Part shown: one piece after another, positions 1 to 13,413 of the stretch | Layout: each line of letters opens with the position of its first letter | Numbering within the stretch: the stretch's first letter is position 1 | NCBI GenBank assembly: GCA_005408345.1 | Contig: SEMN01000010.1 | Location: forward strand, 417,501 to 481,500 | DNA length: 64,000 nt | Source: Macquaria australasica | Taxonomy: Eukaryota; Chordata; Actinopteri; Centrarchiformes; Percichthyidae | Reading direction: 5' to 3' | Made by a program: the position numbers and the translations under genes | Notes under the pieces: generated by a model | Databases searched by the model: none | What the model was told of the DNA's origin: nothing | What the model saw: the letters and a program-made list of their open reading frames with translations, nothing else

Positions 1-270
1 TCAGGCTCCAGCATCTGTCTGCCCGAGACACTCCTCACACAGGACATGTCACTTTGTCTCTGGTTACAGTATCCCTAAGGAGGTCTCAGGGTGATGTCTT
101 TGCCAGAATTGAACTTGAACTTGACAATAGCTAAAATCAGAAATAAGATCAGAAATTGTTAATTGTGGTGACAAGTAGGGATGCAATGATTCAATATGAT
201 GAATCAGTATTGGCAGCAATAGTAACCTTATTTAATAGATCGGGTATCAATAAGATGTGAATGATCCACA
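1..270. other. Unannotated intronic sequence
   Basis: AT-rich sequence with no open frame, RNA gene or repeat that I recognise. It runs up to the inverted-terminal element beginning at 271. Confidence 0.5.
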
Positions 271-636
271 TTAAAGAAATTGTTTCACATTTTGGGAAAT
301 ATGTGTATTTTTTTAAATTAAATCTTTAATTTCTTTGTGCAGCCCCATGTTGTAGAATGACTAATAAATGTACCTTGAACCTTATTCGCTTTCTTGCGTA
401 GAGTTAGATGAGAAGATCAATACTGCTCTCATATCTGCCATGAGATGGTTAGCTTAGCTTAACACAAAGACTGAAAGCAGAGGTAAACAGTTGCTTGGCT
501 CTGTCAGTCTTTTTCTAAGCTAACCATCTCCTGGCTGTAGCTTTATACATAACGGACTGACACTAGAGTGGTATCAATCTTCTCATCTAAGTCTCTGCAA
601 GAACAAACGTATTTCCCAAAGGAACTATTCCTTTAA
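271..636. mobile_element. Non-autonomous DNA transposon-like element (MITE), copy 1
   Basis: The two ends are inverted: the left starts TTAAAGAAATTG with TTTTGGGAAATA shortly after, and the right ends TATTTCCCAAAG followed by AACTATTCCTTTAA. A second inverted pair lies inside, ATGAGAAGAT near 408 and ATCTTCTCAT near 579. The core carries the GGTTAGCTTAGCTTA block common in fish genomes. No open frame is present, so it would depend on a transposase from elsewhere. About 75 bp (roughly 309-384) interrupt the left arm compared with the copy at 46700-46885. TTAA at both outer ends would fit a TTAA target site, but the superfamily is not assigned. Confidence 0.75.
309..384. repeat. Secondary insert inside the MITE left arm
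   Basis: This stretch is absent at the equivalent point of the related copy at 46700, where GGGAAATGCGCTTG runs straight into TTCATTGTCTTG. It is AT-rich and ends in AATAAATGTACCTTGAACCTT-like sequence, reminiscent of the 3' tail of a small retroposon. The boundaries are approximate. Confidence 0.45.
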
Positions 637-3600
637 ATGCTGTTTCCTCAGTCGTTTTATAGGTGCACAAACGTTCAGAAGTGATGTGTAGTTACAGCCT
701 CTTGTTACCTTACACATAGAAGAATGATCCCAATCAGTTCCACACAGTGAAGTGTACAGTTTTAAAAGAAAAGAAGATTTCTGGTCTCGAATCAGTTCTC
801 AGTTTAGGCAGTAACCAGAGAGTATGTGTTGGGAGTCCATATTGGGAGAGAAGAAGTGGGATCGGTGCATCCTTGGTGACAAAAATGTTAATATTGCAGA
901 TCTGAATGCTGTGATAAGTTGCTGGTTTTATTGTTAAAGATACGAAACTGGAAGGAATAAGAATGATGTTGCTTTCTTGTTGCTAGAAATAAAGAAGCCC
1001 ATTGCACAGCGCAGCTCGAGTATGATAGGAGCTTATGAATGTGTCATCTGATAGTCAAGCCCTGTTTCTCACACTGTGACATGAATGCTGTAGAGCTGTT
1101 TGAGAATATTCAATGTGCCACGTGTGCAACCAGCCAGTGGAGCTGCTAGTCTTCTCGTCTAAATTTCTACCAAGCCCTAAATTTGGATGTCCATTCAAAG
1201 CCTGGGAGTCCCGGGAGGAGATTTGCATCTGCCCAGTATTTTGGTGTGACTGTTGTATTTTCTGCCAAGGCAGGAAGTCTCTTCTACTACATGTTGAACT
1301 TTTGTCATTTATTTTGGTACATAGAATGTTCCTGTTTTTTCTCAATAATAAGTGGGTTTTATTGATAGCTTTCACAGCCAGTATACTCTTTATACACATT
1401 TTATCATTGCATGGACATTATCTGTGATTTTCAAACAGTGAGGAATACGAAATAGTATGTAGGGTGTGGTTCTGTCAGAGATGAAAATGCTGTCAACCAA
1501 ATCAAAAGACTATCACTTTAAGGAGTGTTAGCCAGCCAGTTTCTTTCAGATATGTGATGGGACCTTTCTGCACCTCAGAATCGTTCATTTCCATAGCCGC
1601 CTCAGTGTGAATGTCTGCTCCAGGCGGTGTTTCCCTGTGGAACACAAGCTCTTCATTATTAAAGGCCCCTCGTCGACCATCCTCCACACTTCTCTGACCT
1701 AATGACTTTCTGGAGAGCGGAGCCATAGCTTAAAGCTCATCCCTGTTTGGCTTTTTCTCTGTCTTCTTCTGGAACAACAGCCAAAGCACTGCATTCTTGT
1801 TTTTATACCAACTGGTAGATAAGAAAATTGGACTGCCCTTTTGTGGCATTAAATATTGATGTGTATTCTCACACACGCAGTCGAGAACTAAAGTTGAACT
1901 AGAGAAAAGAAAGACTATAAGTGTCTTTTTAGTGATTGTGCAATTACCTTTAAGGAGGCAACATGCATTTTAGACCATCTTTCTTACCATCCTGTTACCT
2001 CATTTAATTGTTGAATGGAAGTCTTACAGAAGTGCCTTCTCAGCAAGTGCCTTAAAAATAATGGTACTCCATGGAAATTAAGCAACTAGCAACCAACATT
2101 TTTATCTTGTATTCTTATTTATCAGTCTGTGAACATATTTCTTTCTGGCTGTGGCATCATTTTGCTGTTTTCGAATAAAACATTTTTTACAAGTCTTAAT
2201 TCCCGGTAATGATACCATGAGCTCTATCAAGACTAATTTGAAACAATATAAATTGTTTCATATTCATATAAATTGCTGCATTTTGAAATGTTCAAATACA
2301 AGCTAAAATCTGATTTTATAAGAAAAAGCTATGTTTTGTGGTGTGTTTATACCCTTCATGAGCAGGTTTACAGTAAAGTGCACATCCAACACCTTTCCTA
2401 TTAGCTGCAATTTGGAGCCGTCAGACCAGTTTCAGTTGCTTTGCACAATAAAGCTTGTTAATTGTTGCTCGCCTGGGTGCAGCTCTCCACTACTGCCCTA
2501 GAGCAAATAATCAGTTCCTAAAGCAATGTATGTAATTTTCATCATAATGACTCTCACTGTGTAATGAGACATGTCTGCATTACGTTTCTACTCGTAATTT
2601 CTGCACTAATTTACATTACAAGGTATGCAGGCCAGCAATTGCAGATGTTCGACAGAGGAAACAAGGTGCACAGAAATGGGGAAATGGTCACTATATCATT
2701 TTCATTCTGTATGTTTTATTTCATCAAAATGTCTAATTTCAGAGCAAGTAATCAATATGATGAAAAACTTTTACTTTTTTGATTTTCTTTTAGTTTACAC
2801 TGAGCATCAGGACAGTCTTGCCTGCATGTAAGTAGCTCTATGACTGGAAATCAGAGTCAAAATCGCTGGAGATGTATCAGCATTATTCTTCTTTTGAAAA
2901 TATTGTTTGTTGTTGGGGAATACTATAACTCTTGAAAAGCCTGTTGTCCGACCGTAGCAGAGAAATGTTATTACTGAGAGGAGAGATGCAGCACGGGGGC
3001 CTCCAAAGCTTGCTCAGAATGTTGAAATGGAACATCCTGTTATTAAGTAAATAATCTTTTATTTATGTAGCATTACCCCATGACAGTTACCTCAAAATGA
3101 AACTGCACATACCATAGGAGACAAGAAACATATTCAAGTTCTTACTTTGCAAATATTATTTTATTATTATTATATTGTTTTGCATAATACATTAACCACA
3201 TTGACCTTTTTTTTTTACATCACAATTCTCAAAATGGCACCAACCTCTGTCTCTATAGTTGCTATTGTAATATCCCTACCCCTGATATTTGCATCTTCTT
3301 GAAGAAGAAGTCTGCAGTGCACCCCACTCCTACACTCACGCACAGAGCATGGCATAGCCACGCATGTCCAGCTAAACAATCGTGGGTTGTGGCTGTATTG
3401 AATGGTTATTCATGGAGAATATAAGAGTAATTTCATTTAACAACTTAATTTGACAATTTGCCAGTTCTGGAAGTTTTTGTGAAATTACTTTTTGTCGTAG
3501 TATTATCTTTATGTCTAGACTGGATGTATTTTTTAGTCTATGGCTAGTCTAGCTAGTCTTTGTATGCTGTGCTTGTGTTACACTGGCGGTACAATGGCAG

Positions 3601-4474
3601 TTCAAGAAAGCAATAATTCTAATTCACAAAATAATTGTACAGGTCACAAGTTCATATATACACACTAAGATATTACACTGAGAGAATGTTTTGTTATGGG
3701 TACATTACATTGACTTTGCATGAAATCAAGAGAATGGATAAAGCTATATTAAAGCTGTCCATAACGTCAGCTACCATGTCCTTGGAGTGTGCGTCAGGCC
3801 ATGTGCATGTATTTTACGTCTGCAGCAAACTTGACGTCTTTTGCAGTCTGGAAAATGACATCCTACCCTTTTCTGTACCCATGAGTACATGGAAAAGTTA
3901 GCATCAAAATGTCAGTCAACTGCCCTGAAGGGTATATGTGCTGCATCTAGTAAAGATCACGCTGCTACCCTTCCTACAGTGAAAACACAGCACTAACAGG
4001 GACGGTGTTCTTGGTAGTACATGTTAATACTACCACCACTACTACTTGAAGTGAAGTGATGAATACGATAGGTGAGGATACACAAAGAAGCATTTTACTA
4101 TAACATGTAAAAGTGCTTTAACAGAGTTTAAATTTCTATGTACTTTCTACTAACCAATTAACCAATCACTTATGTGACTAATTAGACGTCCTCTCAGGAC
4201 TGTGTGCAGACTGTTTAATTTCCCTCACTCTCCTGTTGCACCTGTTAGGGTGGGACAACATTTATCCTTTATCATTCTTATTGGTCCATTAACTTTGGTG
4301 ACCTCATGTAATTCCTGCATAGCTCTGCCCCCGACTTTAATCTAAGAAGAGGTCTAATCAGCCCTTGTAAGTGGAAACACCTGTGTGGGTGTGAGTCTTT
4401 AAGGAAAACTAGGACAACCATGGCACACTATACAAACCATGTCACTGCTCGCATTTTTTTTTTTTTTTTTTCTA
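637..4474. other. Long stretch without a recognisable gene (putative lrp1b intron 1)
   Basis: AT-rich sequence with only short chance frames (60-104 codons) that lack recognisable domains and overlap on both strands. It contains small A/T runs and a TTATTATTATTA tract near 3162. The stretch around 1500-1730 is richer in GC and calmer than its flanks, but I recognise nothing in it. Confidence 0.5.
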
Positions 4475-5145
4475 GTTTTCATTACTTTTTTTATTACTAA
4501 TTTTAGTAGGAGGAACCTGGAACCCTGGACGCACAAAATAACTACTCCATTTTGCAACACTATAAACCTGTTATGTCTGACGTGTTAGCTAACAGTTGTT
4601 TACCTAGACATTCAGAAGACATGGAGCAACATTAGCAGACATTTGGAGTCATGTTTCTGACCTGCTGACGAATGTAAGTCCAATATTCACTCTCCTTTTA
4701 GGTCTTCTTTGGTCTCTTGACAAAGATATCTGGGTCTTTAACATTAGCTGCTAGATGTTCGACTAAGTTAATAGCTTGCTTTGCCTAACGTTTGGTGCTG
4801 GGAAGGTAGCGCGCAGTGGGTCTTTCAGAGCTTTCTTTGTGAAAACAGTTGCCTGCTGTTGCTGGAAGAGAGTGTTGAGTCTGAACACAGTAAATTTACG
4901 AGCCGTAAAACCATCAATGAACTGAAAGCGGCTGAAAGGCTTCGAAGAGCTGCAGAGTTGGGTGATAAATAATTCTCTGTGTGTTTGTCACTAGGAGTTA
5001 CGTCTACTCATTAGACTTTTTTTTAACTCACTAATCTTAGTATGAGGCACTAAATAACTCCACCACTTTGGAACTCTATAAAGTTGTTATGGCTAACATG
5101 TTAGCAAATTAGTGCTTACATTTTTATTGCTGTCTAGATAGCAAT
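4475..5145. repeat. Dispersed fish repeat with imperfect flanking direct repeats
   Basis: The interior (about 4613-5020) has a pattern I recognise as widespread in fish genomes, including a stretch around 4860-4970 reading AGAGTGTTGAGTCTGAACAC and onward. On either side lie imperfect direct copies. In the left copy (about 4510-4612) CACAAAATAACTACTCCA leads to TTATGTCTGACGTGTTAGC. In the right copy (about 5041-5145) CACTAAATAACTCCACCA leads to TTATGGCTAACATGTTAGC. Both end in a CTAGA-type motif. Direct repeats around a unique core suggest a retroposon-like or tandemly built repeat. A 63-codon frame at 4781-4972 lies inside it but matches no domain I know. The class is unknown. Confidence 0.55.
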
Positions 5146-8100
5146 ATCTAGCTGGATTACTTTGACTTAAACACAGTCCAGAAAGAAAGAGTTAAGAAAT
5201 GTAACCAGCTGTTCATTAACATGATGATTTTATTAACTGAAGTGTACTGCACCACAGTCCGTATGGGCTTACTAGTGTGTGTGTATTTTGTGTGGTCGCT
5301 GCATGTTTGCATGCACACTTGTATTTGTCTGGATTGTGCTTGTAAGACTTCATGAGCGCAAATTATACAGTCTGTAGACTCCTACCCTCCCTGTATGGTA
5401 TCATTATTTCCATAGAATGTGCAGTCAACTGTTAATCTCACTAAATACTCCGAGAACTAGGCAAGAGCCATTAGAGCAGCTGGTATCAAGCTGTAAAATG
5501 GGAAACTAGAGGGTGAAAAATCTTTCAGAAGAGAGAGGGTTGAAACATTGTGAACCATTTCAATCAGCCCAGAGCAGCAGGAGTCTGCAACTTCCACATT
5601 CAGCATGGTCATAGATTGGTGCAATATGTGCAGCAGTGATAAGAACAAACAGCATCATGCAAAACCCTGCTGCTGGCATGAACAGTCCGAACTTTTCACA
5701 CATCTTTGAATAAGAACAGTGTTTTGTGCTTTCAACATGAGCAATACAATTTATTTATATATTTCTATGAAAAGCACTAAACACTAGCCAATGCTGAGAA
5801 GAGGATCACGAACTCAGTCACTAAAATACAAAGCAGCTCATGCGTAAGTATGCATTGTTGGATATTTTATTGCCTCATGTTTAGTGCATTTCTACATTGA
5901 TCTTGGTCAGGTCATTTATTGAAGATGTAGGTCATTTGAGAGAGAAACTGTGAGCTTCATATACAGAGTAGCATGGCAAGAAAAAACATCTGAATGATCC
6001 TCAGGCTGTACTATTGACAGATGAGTCAAATGGCCATCTTTCCTGGCTGACATAAGCCTCATTATTTCCAGTGAAAACTGTCAGTAAGAATGTCAGAGAT
6101 GGTGGTTTGTAGTTTTGGGCTATTTGCTGCTCCAGGAAAGTGAAATCAGAACAGAGTTTTTCAAGCGAATGTCTTATATATAAATTACAGTACAGCAACA
6201 ACAGGAGCAAGACTTCATCAAATGGTCAAAGAGAAAGAAGTTTTGACTTGGTTTAATTAAAGTGGAGGTTGAACATTTTTAGAAACCCATAATTGCAGCA
6301 ACCAATTTTTTTTTTTTTTTTTCGAAATAGAAATTAAAGGTACATTTAACTTTAGTATCCTTGAAAATTGTATTATAAAATTGCAATCCTATGGTAATAT
6401 TACCTGATTCTGATACAATGCACCAGCCCTACATAATATAGTAAATAAAAAAGTATAAAAAATTGCTGCTAATTGTCTCATTCCTATTACTCAATAATTG
6501 CTTTGGATTAGGGATCCCTCAATTAAAACTATGCAAAAATACAAAAACTTCATTAAGGTGTATGTTGTATAAGGAGTAGCATTTAAGAATCAAAGGATCT
6601 GTATTGGAAAAAGTAGAGCCTCAGCCTCCATATCAACTATTCCGTCACTGTGAATGACCAGTTGGGAATTTAGAATTTACCTCATGTGTAACAATGCCTC
6701 AGATGTTTCACATTCAGAAAACTCTGACATGGAATGATTTTAGTTGCGACGGCTGACAGCAAGGCACTGCATTTTAAGGCTGTGTAGGTGTCATACTATA
6801 TACCATTATATCCTGACTGACTGGAAGACAACATATCGTCTTCAGTTGTGCTGTGACACAGCCTTTATGATTTCATCACATCATTTTTGGCTCCAGAATA
6901 TGCCAGAGGAGACTAGCTGGGGCCTTGCCACAGCATCCAGCTTACTGCTCTGTGACTATGATGGGATTTACTGATAATGTTAATGTAGTCCAAGAACCCC
7001 TCTGTACACCAGCATCCTGTCTCCATCCCCCACTGGTGCCCACCAATGAAAAAGTGGCCTTGGACCAGAAAATGGAAACCTTAAACACTGAGCCAACACA
7101 TTCAGTGTGAAACATTGTGTTTACATTTAAACTGTGCCAATTTACTGCTTAAGAGCAACCATTATCAGTTCCATTGAGGCCAAGATAATTGACTGAGAAT
7201 TTGATTTTCTCAGTCCAAACATGATTATGGTGTTGCTTAGTGGGTGTCTGCAAATGCTGATTTGTTGCAGGTTATTGAGGCTGGAATTCAATCAAAGAGG
7301 AACTATTGATAAAGCTATTGCTCTGGCTCGGAGAAAATTGTGCTTCAACAGCTATTCACAATGTTTCAACAAATAGGCCTAGATACTGGTGAAATAACAT
7401 CAACATAATTAGTACAAATCAAATACCTTTTGAGTATGTATTTTGATTTTGGAAGACAAAGACATTTTCCTCCCAGACAGCCCAACCTATCATATTACCT
7501 TATAGGATAGCCCTTTTTTCCAAGCACAGGGCTGCGGTGTATAATTAGCATAATTGTTAAATTATTTGTAAATGAAAGTGATTCTAAAAATGATATGCCA
7601 GGATGAAGGACTGTGACACTGGGTAAATCCATGTCCTGGTAGTCAAAATGTGAAAACTGCTGACATTGACTGAATATCCTCCAGCTCTAAATAATCCTTG
7701 TCTCTGTCCATCATTACAGTATCTTGTGCTTCTCTGAAAGAGTTGACATTGAAGCCTGTTGTAAGATGTCTCAGGTGGCATGCCATAAGGGCAGAAGCAG
7801 GTGGCGAGGAGTCTTTGACATTGACTTAGAGGAAAGTGCATATTAATCAGTGTGAAAGAGTTCAGTCTGACTTTCACACTTTTACACTAGACTGAAATTG
7901 CTCCCCTCTTTTCCAAACCTTGCCTTGATATCTTGGCCTCTGTTTCGTGCCAAATAAAACACAGAATATTGCTGCTCTGGCTGTACTGCAAACACACTTT
8001 CTTTTTAGCTTGGCAGTTTGTATTGCTTTAACTTTACTATAAGCCTCATGGACACGCACTTACACACAAAATGCTGTGCTATTTAAGCAGGGGATGGTTG

Positions 8101-10288
8101 CAGGCAAAACGTTATAACCCTCACTTTTTTTTACTTAAACGGCATTGTTGGTAAATAAGGTATATAACCTGCTGTTCAATATTCTCCTTGTGTTAAATGC
8201 CATGTACGGTTATTCATACTACTTGCAGGAGGTTTACAAATCAGGTATCACATTGTGTGTGTGTGTGTGCTGGACAAATACTATTGTATTGCTTAAAAAA
8301 TATTTGGTCAATCTGCTGCTTCAAGGCACTTTAGCAACAATATAGCTGGGAGACTGCCCAAAGAGCAACATGAGAGAGAACCTTTAGAAATATTTTAAAT
8401 GTGGAAGAGAAGATGAAGGGATATTCCAGGCAGAAATAATAGTAATTTCTTCAGTGGATAAGATGATGATGTTCACCCACTACACCGGTTGACACATACA
8501 GTATGTCAGATCATCAGTCACAAAATGCAAGTCTTTAAGTTGGAGTCTAAGGCAAGTCATAAGTCGTCACAATTGCTCAAACTTAGCAGTAAAACACTAA
8601 CATTTTTCTAGAAATTCCACTACAAATTGGTTTATACCCTCTTCAGAATATATGCAGTAGGATCTGAAATTGTTGTGGAGGTATTAAATAGAGACCAAAT
8701 TGTTGAATGGGCTGACCGATTGATAATCCTCATCTATTTATGCTCTGGCGCTAAGCGGAACAAATGTAACATTTCTATGAAAAATATAGATGAAATCCTG
8801 TAATTTGGCTGTTTTTTCTGGATGTGGTAAGGCCCGGTATTGTGTTGAAGTAAGCTAGATTTCTGAGTTTGACGTTGGCTCATGGTGTCATCAGCAAAGT
8901 TTTTAGATTGTGTTTTGTCACATGTTGCAGTGAAGAATGTCCTCACTGTCTCCGATGCCTTGGCTGTAATGCTGTGCCATCAAAGTGATGGAGGCATTTC
9001 AGTGAATGGTTTCTAATCATGTCTAATGTTCCATGTAAGAGTCTACCCTGTCTCTGTCCTCCCTCATCACGGAGGCCACACTATGCTGGTGTTAAGTGTG
9101 TGTGTGTGTGTGTATGTGTGTTTGCAAGGCAGGGCTTGACAGCAGCACATTTGGCCTCTCAGTGGACCATAGAACTGCAACTCAGACTTGGAAGTGCTCA
9201 GATGTCTCTTCATAGCCAGGTCTCTTGGTGCGTGACCTTATTCCCTGTGACATTTTCAGCCATTAATCTGCAGACGTATAGTGATGGAGTACCTCTCTGG
9301 GGTTACATTGTGCTCATGTCACACCATTTTCTGGATAGCATAGAGGTCGTGCAACCCTGTGGTGGCGATGCTAGGAGGAAATTTAGCTTTGATTCAATCA
9401 GCTGCAATAGGAGGTTGCTGCTGAGTTATTGTAATTTTTCATGATATTAACAGGATAAACTGAGTGCTGCTTAATGATGTTGAACCATTGTTCATTTTTG
9501 TACTAAATTTGGTTCAGTGTCAATCACATTTTAGTCATTTGATTATTGTTATAGTATAGTGTAAGTCCATTGGTAGTATGGAAGAGAAATAATACAGTAT
9601 AACCACATAAAATAAGCAATAGCAGTTAATTAGTTTTAATACAGAAATTAAAGGATACAGGAAAGCCAAGATATATATTGTATAAAAAATCACTTTACAC
9701 ATGACAATACTAATTGGCTCTTTTAAAAGCTGTGCATACTAGAAACATCAGTTTACATTTCCAATATATTATCAGAACATTATTTTGACTCTTTTAACAC
9801 CAGCTTGTTTCTTTTATATGAATTTATTATGAAATCTTTCCATGAAATTCTTCTTTGTCGGACTTTTTACCTTGTAGCTGAGTAGTCTTCAAAAGAGATT
9901 AGCTATTCAGTGAATATTTATGAGATGTGTTTTGACAAATGCGTCACTTCAGAGTTGTCAGAAATGTCATCCTTGTACAAGGACTGTAATCTTCACATCA
10001 CTGACGGCTTCTGAATGCGTCTACAGCAGAACATCTTAACAGAACAGAATAATTATCCTGACATCTGTGCTACTTTCCTTAATACTGACCACACTACAGC
10101 TGTATTACAAACTCAGAGCTCATATGCCACTCACATTTGTAATCCCAATTGAGCTAGCACTTTAGTTCAAGTCCTCCTATTCAGCATTTGTAAGCAGTAT
10201 AGAAACATTTAATGAACAGTTTATAACACATGCAATTATAAGCAGATATGAAGACATTTTTAAGTGTTAATTAATTAATATGTAGTAG
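5146..10288. other. Long stretch without a recognisable gene (putative intron 1)
   Basis: Contains a T-run at about 6306-6322, a short GT tract near 8254-8270 and another at 9096-9114. The open frames here (up to 141 codons at 9019-9444) show no domain, no splice pattern and no compositional support. Confidence 0.5.
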
Positions 10289-10289
10289 C

Positions 10290-10321
<32 letters not shown>

Positions 10322-10351
10322 ACATATATATATATATATATGAGAGAGAGA
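10289..10351. repeat. Compound microsatellite (CA)n-(TA)n-(GA)n
   Basis: About 40 bases of CA repeats with one AA interruption pass directly into about 9 TA units and then a short GAGAGAGAG tract. This three-phase compound dinucleotide array is probably polymorphic. Confidence 0.95.
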
Positions 10352-12459
10352 TAAATTGTTGACAAATACATTAATAGACACTTGCACAATACAGTGTTAT
10401 AAACCATTTATTAAAGGTGTATATGAATGCCAACTAGGGAGACTTAAAGTAAAGTGTTACCAAAATGGTTAAGCGATTTCTCAAGATTCTCCTGCGGGCT
10501 GAGCTTGTTAGTGATTTACTGTCACTTGCAGGAGAAAGGCAACATCAGGATAACCAGGCAAGGTAGGCAGATTTAGGCTGTCAGGTGTGCTGCAATGAAA
10601 GGTTAGGCCTGTCAGTAAAACATGGGTGTGGAACAAAGCTGACATGCACTTACAGCAGCACATCTGTCCCCTCCTATCGACATTGCTTTATCTTGAGCAG
10701 TAATAACATTTTATAGATCTGTTGATGGACTGTCCAAGGCAGTCATTACACACTGCTCCTCTCTTATCACAGCAGGCTGAAATTGCATTAATGTTTGCTT
10801 TCTGTTCACTGGGCATTATTGCCACAGGTTACAGTGAGCTGGTGTCTTGCAATTCCTGGCAATAGGTTTTCCTTTATAAATTGTGAAGTAAATGCTGCCA
10901 GAGGAAGACTTAAATTCCAAACATCAAAGCTATGGCTTTGCATGGAACATTTATTTTTGTGGTGACAGCTGTTGCTGCAGTCCTTAATAACACTCTGGCA
11001 CCAAACATTCTGGCAGGAGACAAAAATCTCTCCTCCCCAAAAAGAGAAAATATCTAATTGCACAATGATAATGGCTATGTCTGTCATCGACTTTTTGAGC
11101 CATATTGCGTTGTTTGCTTTCCCGAGACTTTCTGGTGTGTGGGAAATGGTAAATAATAAGATGTCTCAGAGAGAGAGAGGAAGCGTACTCAGTAACACAG
11201 TTGGATACCCTCTTGAGCTCTGTTTATTTTAGTGACAACTTTCAACTTCAACAAAATCTACTTTTGTAGTTTATTTTCATGGACATAGAAAAACATTTGG
11301 ATTCCAGTGGCCGACATGTGGGCTGCAACCTCCATCTTTTGCTGTGCGTATTGACAGGTGGGCCAGAGAGAAAAGCCACAGTATTACACCTCCAGCTGTT
11401 CCAATTTCTCATCTCTGCTTCTGAAATGATGCTGCCGCTGCTGTAAGCTTGAAACTGAATTAATAATGAACAAAGTCAATAGGTCTCAGGATCCTATTCT
11501 CCCAGGTATCACCTTGAAGTGACTTTGCTCAGGTACTGAAGTATCGAGTGAGGGAAATCCTACATATTTACTGCTAGAGTTGGGACTATCTGTACCCCAT
11601 TACTATGTGAAAATGTGGTTGTCACTGTTGGTGTTTTATCGTGTCGAACCTCAGATTTGAGCTCCTTATGAGGGAATGAAGGGCAGTTTCCAGGACAATT
11701 AAATTCATGTCCAACAATAAGTGGCCTCTCTGTATTGGTCTCCTTTGAAAGCAAAGCCTTAAAGGGAAACAACTTCTCATACTGTGTAACATTTCTGTCA
11801 CATGTTTCCTTTGCATTCATTGTCCAAGGCTTATGCAATCTCTGCTGAGAGACATTTCAATTTCAGTGTGTGTAAGTACTCGGAAATTAGATTGTTCTGC
11901 GTCTGTTTTGTTTTGTGCACAGTAATAAAATATGCATCAGCTGGATGCTATTTGGAGCCCTGCTGATCAATACACGTGCCTGTTTTTTATGAGAATTCTC
12001 TGACGAGAAGCCTTGTCAATCTGTCAGAGATCATTAGCAAGGCTGGTGGTGTGATAGATTGTGGCTCTGATGGGAAAGAAAATCAGGTAGGCCTGACATT
12101 AACATCCCATTGCCAGTTTTCCATCTGTCTCATTGTTACCAATTCATGCTGCTGAAAACAGATTCAGTAAACACACACTGAACATTTTCCATTTGTCACT
12201 GCACTAGACCAGCAGTTCTGTCTTTGATAAGTACAGGGATGCCCTAGAACAGAATATAAGCCTCTATGCATTATCCCCTATATATCTCACAGCTATTTGA
12301 TGCATTTCCCATTCATCATTTTCTTTTCTTTTTCCTTTACTGCAAGACAAAAGCCACAGCATTAACAGGACAACACGAGGGAAACAAAACAATGAATATA
12401 GAACAATTACAAAAATGTAGTTGTTGGGTGTTGTGTTGATTTAGTGTGTTTTTTGTTGT
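10352..12459. other. Stretch without a recognisable gene (putative intron 1)
   Basis: Moderately AT-rich with several chance frames of 60-93 codons on both strands. I see no coding domain, RNA gene or repeat boundary in it. Confidence 0.5.
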
Positions 12460-12930
12460 TGTTTTTTTAAAAGACATTTTAAGAAGTGATTTTAAAGATG
12501 TCACTGATTCTGCAACCAGGTAGACTGCAAAAGCCCGACCACCTTTAGTTTTGAGCGGGGACTTAGGAACAGCCAACAGAGACCTGCCTGAGGATCTGAG
12601 GCTGCGCTCTGCATCATATGGGAGCAGCAATTCAGCAATGTAACTGGGAGCTAAACCATGAGGTGCTTTAAAGATGATCAATACAATCTCAAAATCAATT
12701 CTAAAACTAACTGGTAACCAGTGAAGAGAGGCTAAAACAGGGCTGATACGATCTTATCTTCTAGTATTTGTTAAAGCCAAGCAGCTGCCTTTTGTACCAG
12801 CTGAAGGCGTGAGATAGTTTTTTGGCGTAACTCTGAATACAATTAATTTCAATAGTTTAACCGAGATGATATAAAAGCATGAATGACCTTCTCAAGATCA
12901 GGGAGAGAGCTGGGAGAGAAAAGACCTGAT
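12460..12930 (-). pseudogene. LINE reverse-transcriptase C-terminal remnant
   Basis: Read on the minus strand, this is the familiar end of a fish non-LTR retrotransposon ORF2. A segment like SSRLNY is followed by VQKAAAWLLTNT, then HISPVLASLHWLPV, then FKAPHGLAPSYIAELL, then RSLRSSGRSLLAVP, then TKGGRAFAVY. This order and spacing are characteristic of the thumb and C-terminal region of L2/Rex-like LINE polymerases. The catalytic palm motifs are missing, so only the tail was inserted or retained, as expected of 5'-truncated LINEs. The frame is broken by small indels and the piece is non-functional. The last 114 codons remain open from 12681 downward. The subfamily call is from memory and not secure. 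Confidence 0.8.
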
Positions 12931-12946
12931 TTGCTCCTTGAGTGTT

Positions 12947-13003
12947 CTACTACTACTACTACTACTACTACAACTGCTACTGCTGCTAATAACAATAATA
13001 ACA
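12947..13003. repeat. (CTA)n / (AAT)n microsatellite
   Basis: About seven TAC/CTA units are followed by CTG and AATAACAATAAT interruptions. This is one of three trinucleotide tracts within 500 bp. Confidence 0.9.
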
Positions 13004-13164
13004 ATGTGTGTAATGTGTGGAGTAACTGGGGGTAACTAGCCTACATAAAATAAAATACAGAAATGGAAGAAAATATAATATTAATGAAAGATGAATAAAT
13101 AAATGCATTGGTAGATGAGCATATAGGAAGTCAGTGTTGTGGATATATGTGTTTGCAGCACAAT

Positions 13165-13209
13165 TTGTATTATAATAATAATATAAATTATGATAATATT
13201 AATAATTAT

Positions 13210-13244
<35 letters not shown>

Positions 13245-13254
13245 ATAATAATAA
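13165..13254. repeat. (AAT)n - (ACT)n - (AAT)n compound trinucleotide tract
   Basis: AATAATAAT near 13172 is followed by AT-rich filler and then about eleven ACT units at 13210-13243, ending in AATAATAATAAT. On the minus strand it encodes the run of valines in a spurious 63-codon frame. Confidence 0.9.
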
Positions 13255-13413
13255 TCTATTTACTTTCAACATAGACGTGTAGGTTCAATTCCTAAGTTCA
13301 GTTTTTTTTTTTTAATTTCTAGCAAAAGGTTGTCTCTGACTAAGAGCTTCTTTTAACCTTATAAATTGTTTTTCTCGCCGAAACCTGACATTTTCATGTA
13401 ACCAGCAGGTGGA

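Noticed and set aside
9019..9444. 141-codon plus-strand open frame
   Set aside because: It passes through a GT microsatellite (the VCVCVCV run), has no domain, and lies in an intron-like AT-rich stretch.
13165..13254. Repeated trinucleotides considered as a CRISPR-like array
   Set aside because: Simple sequence without spacers. The genome is plainly eukaryotic.
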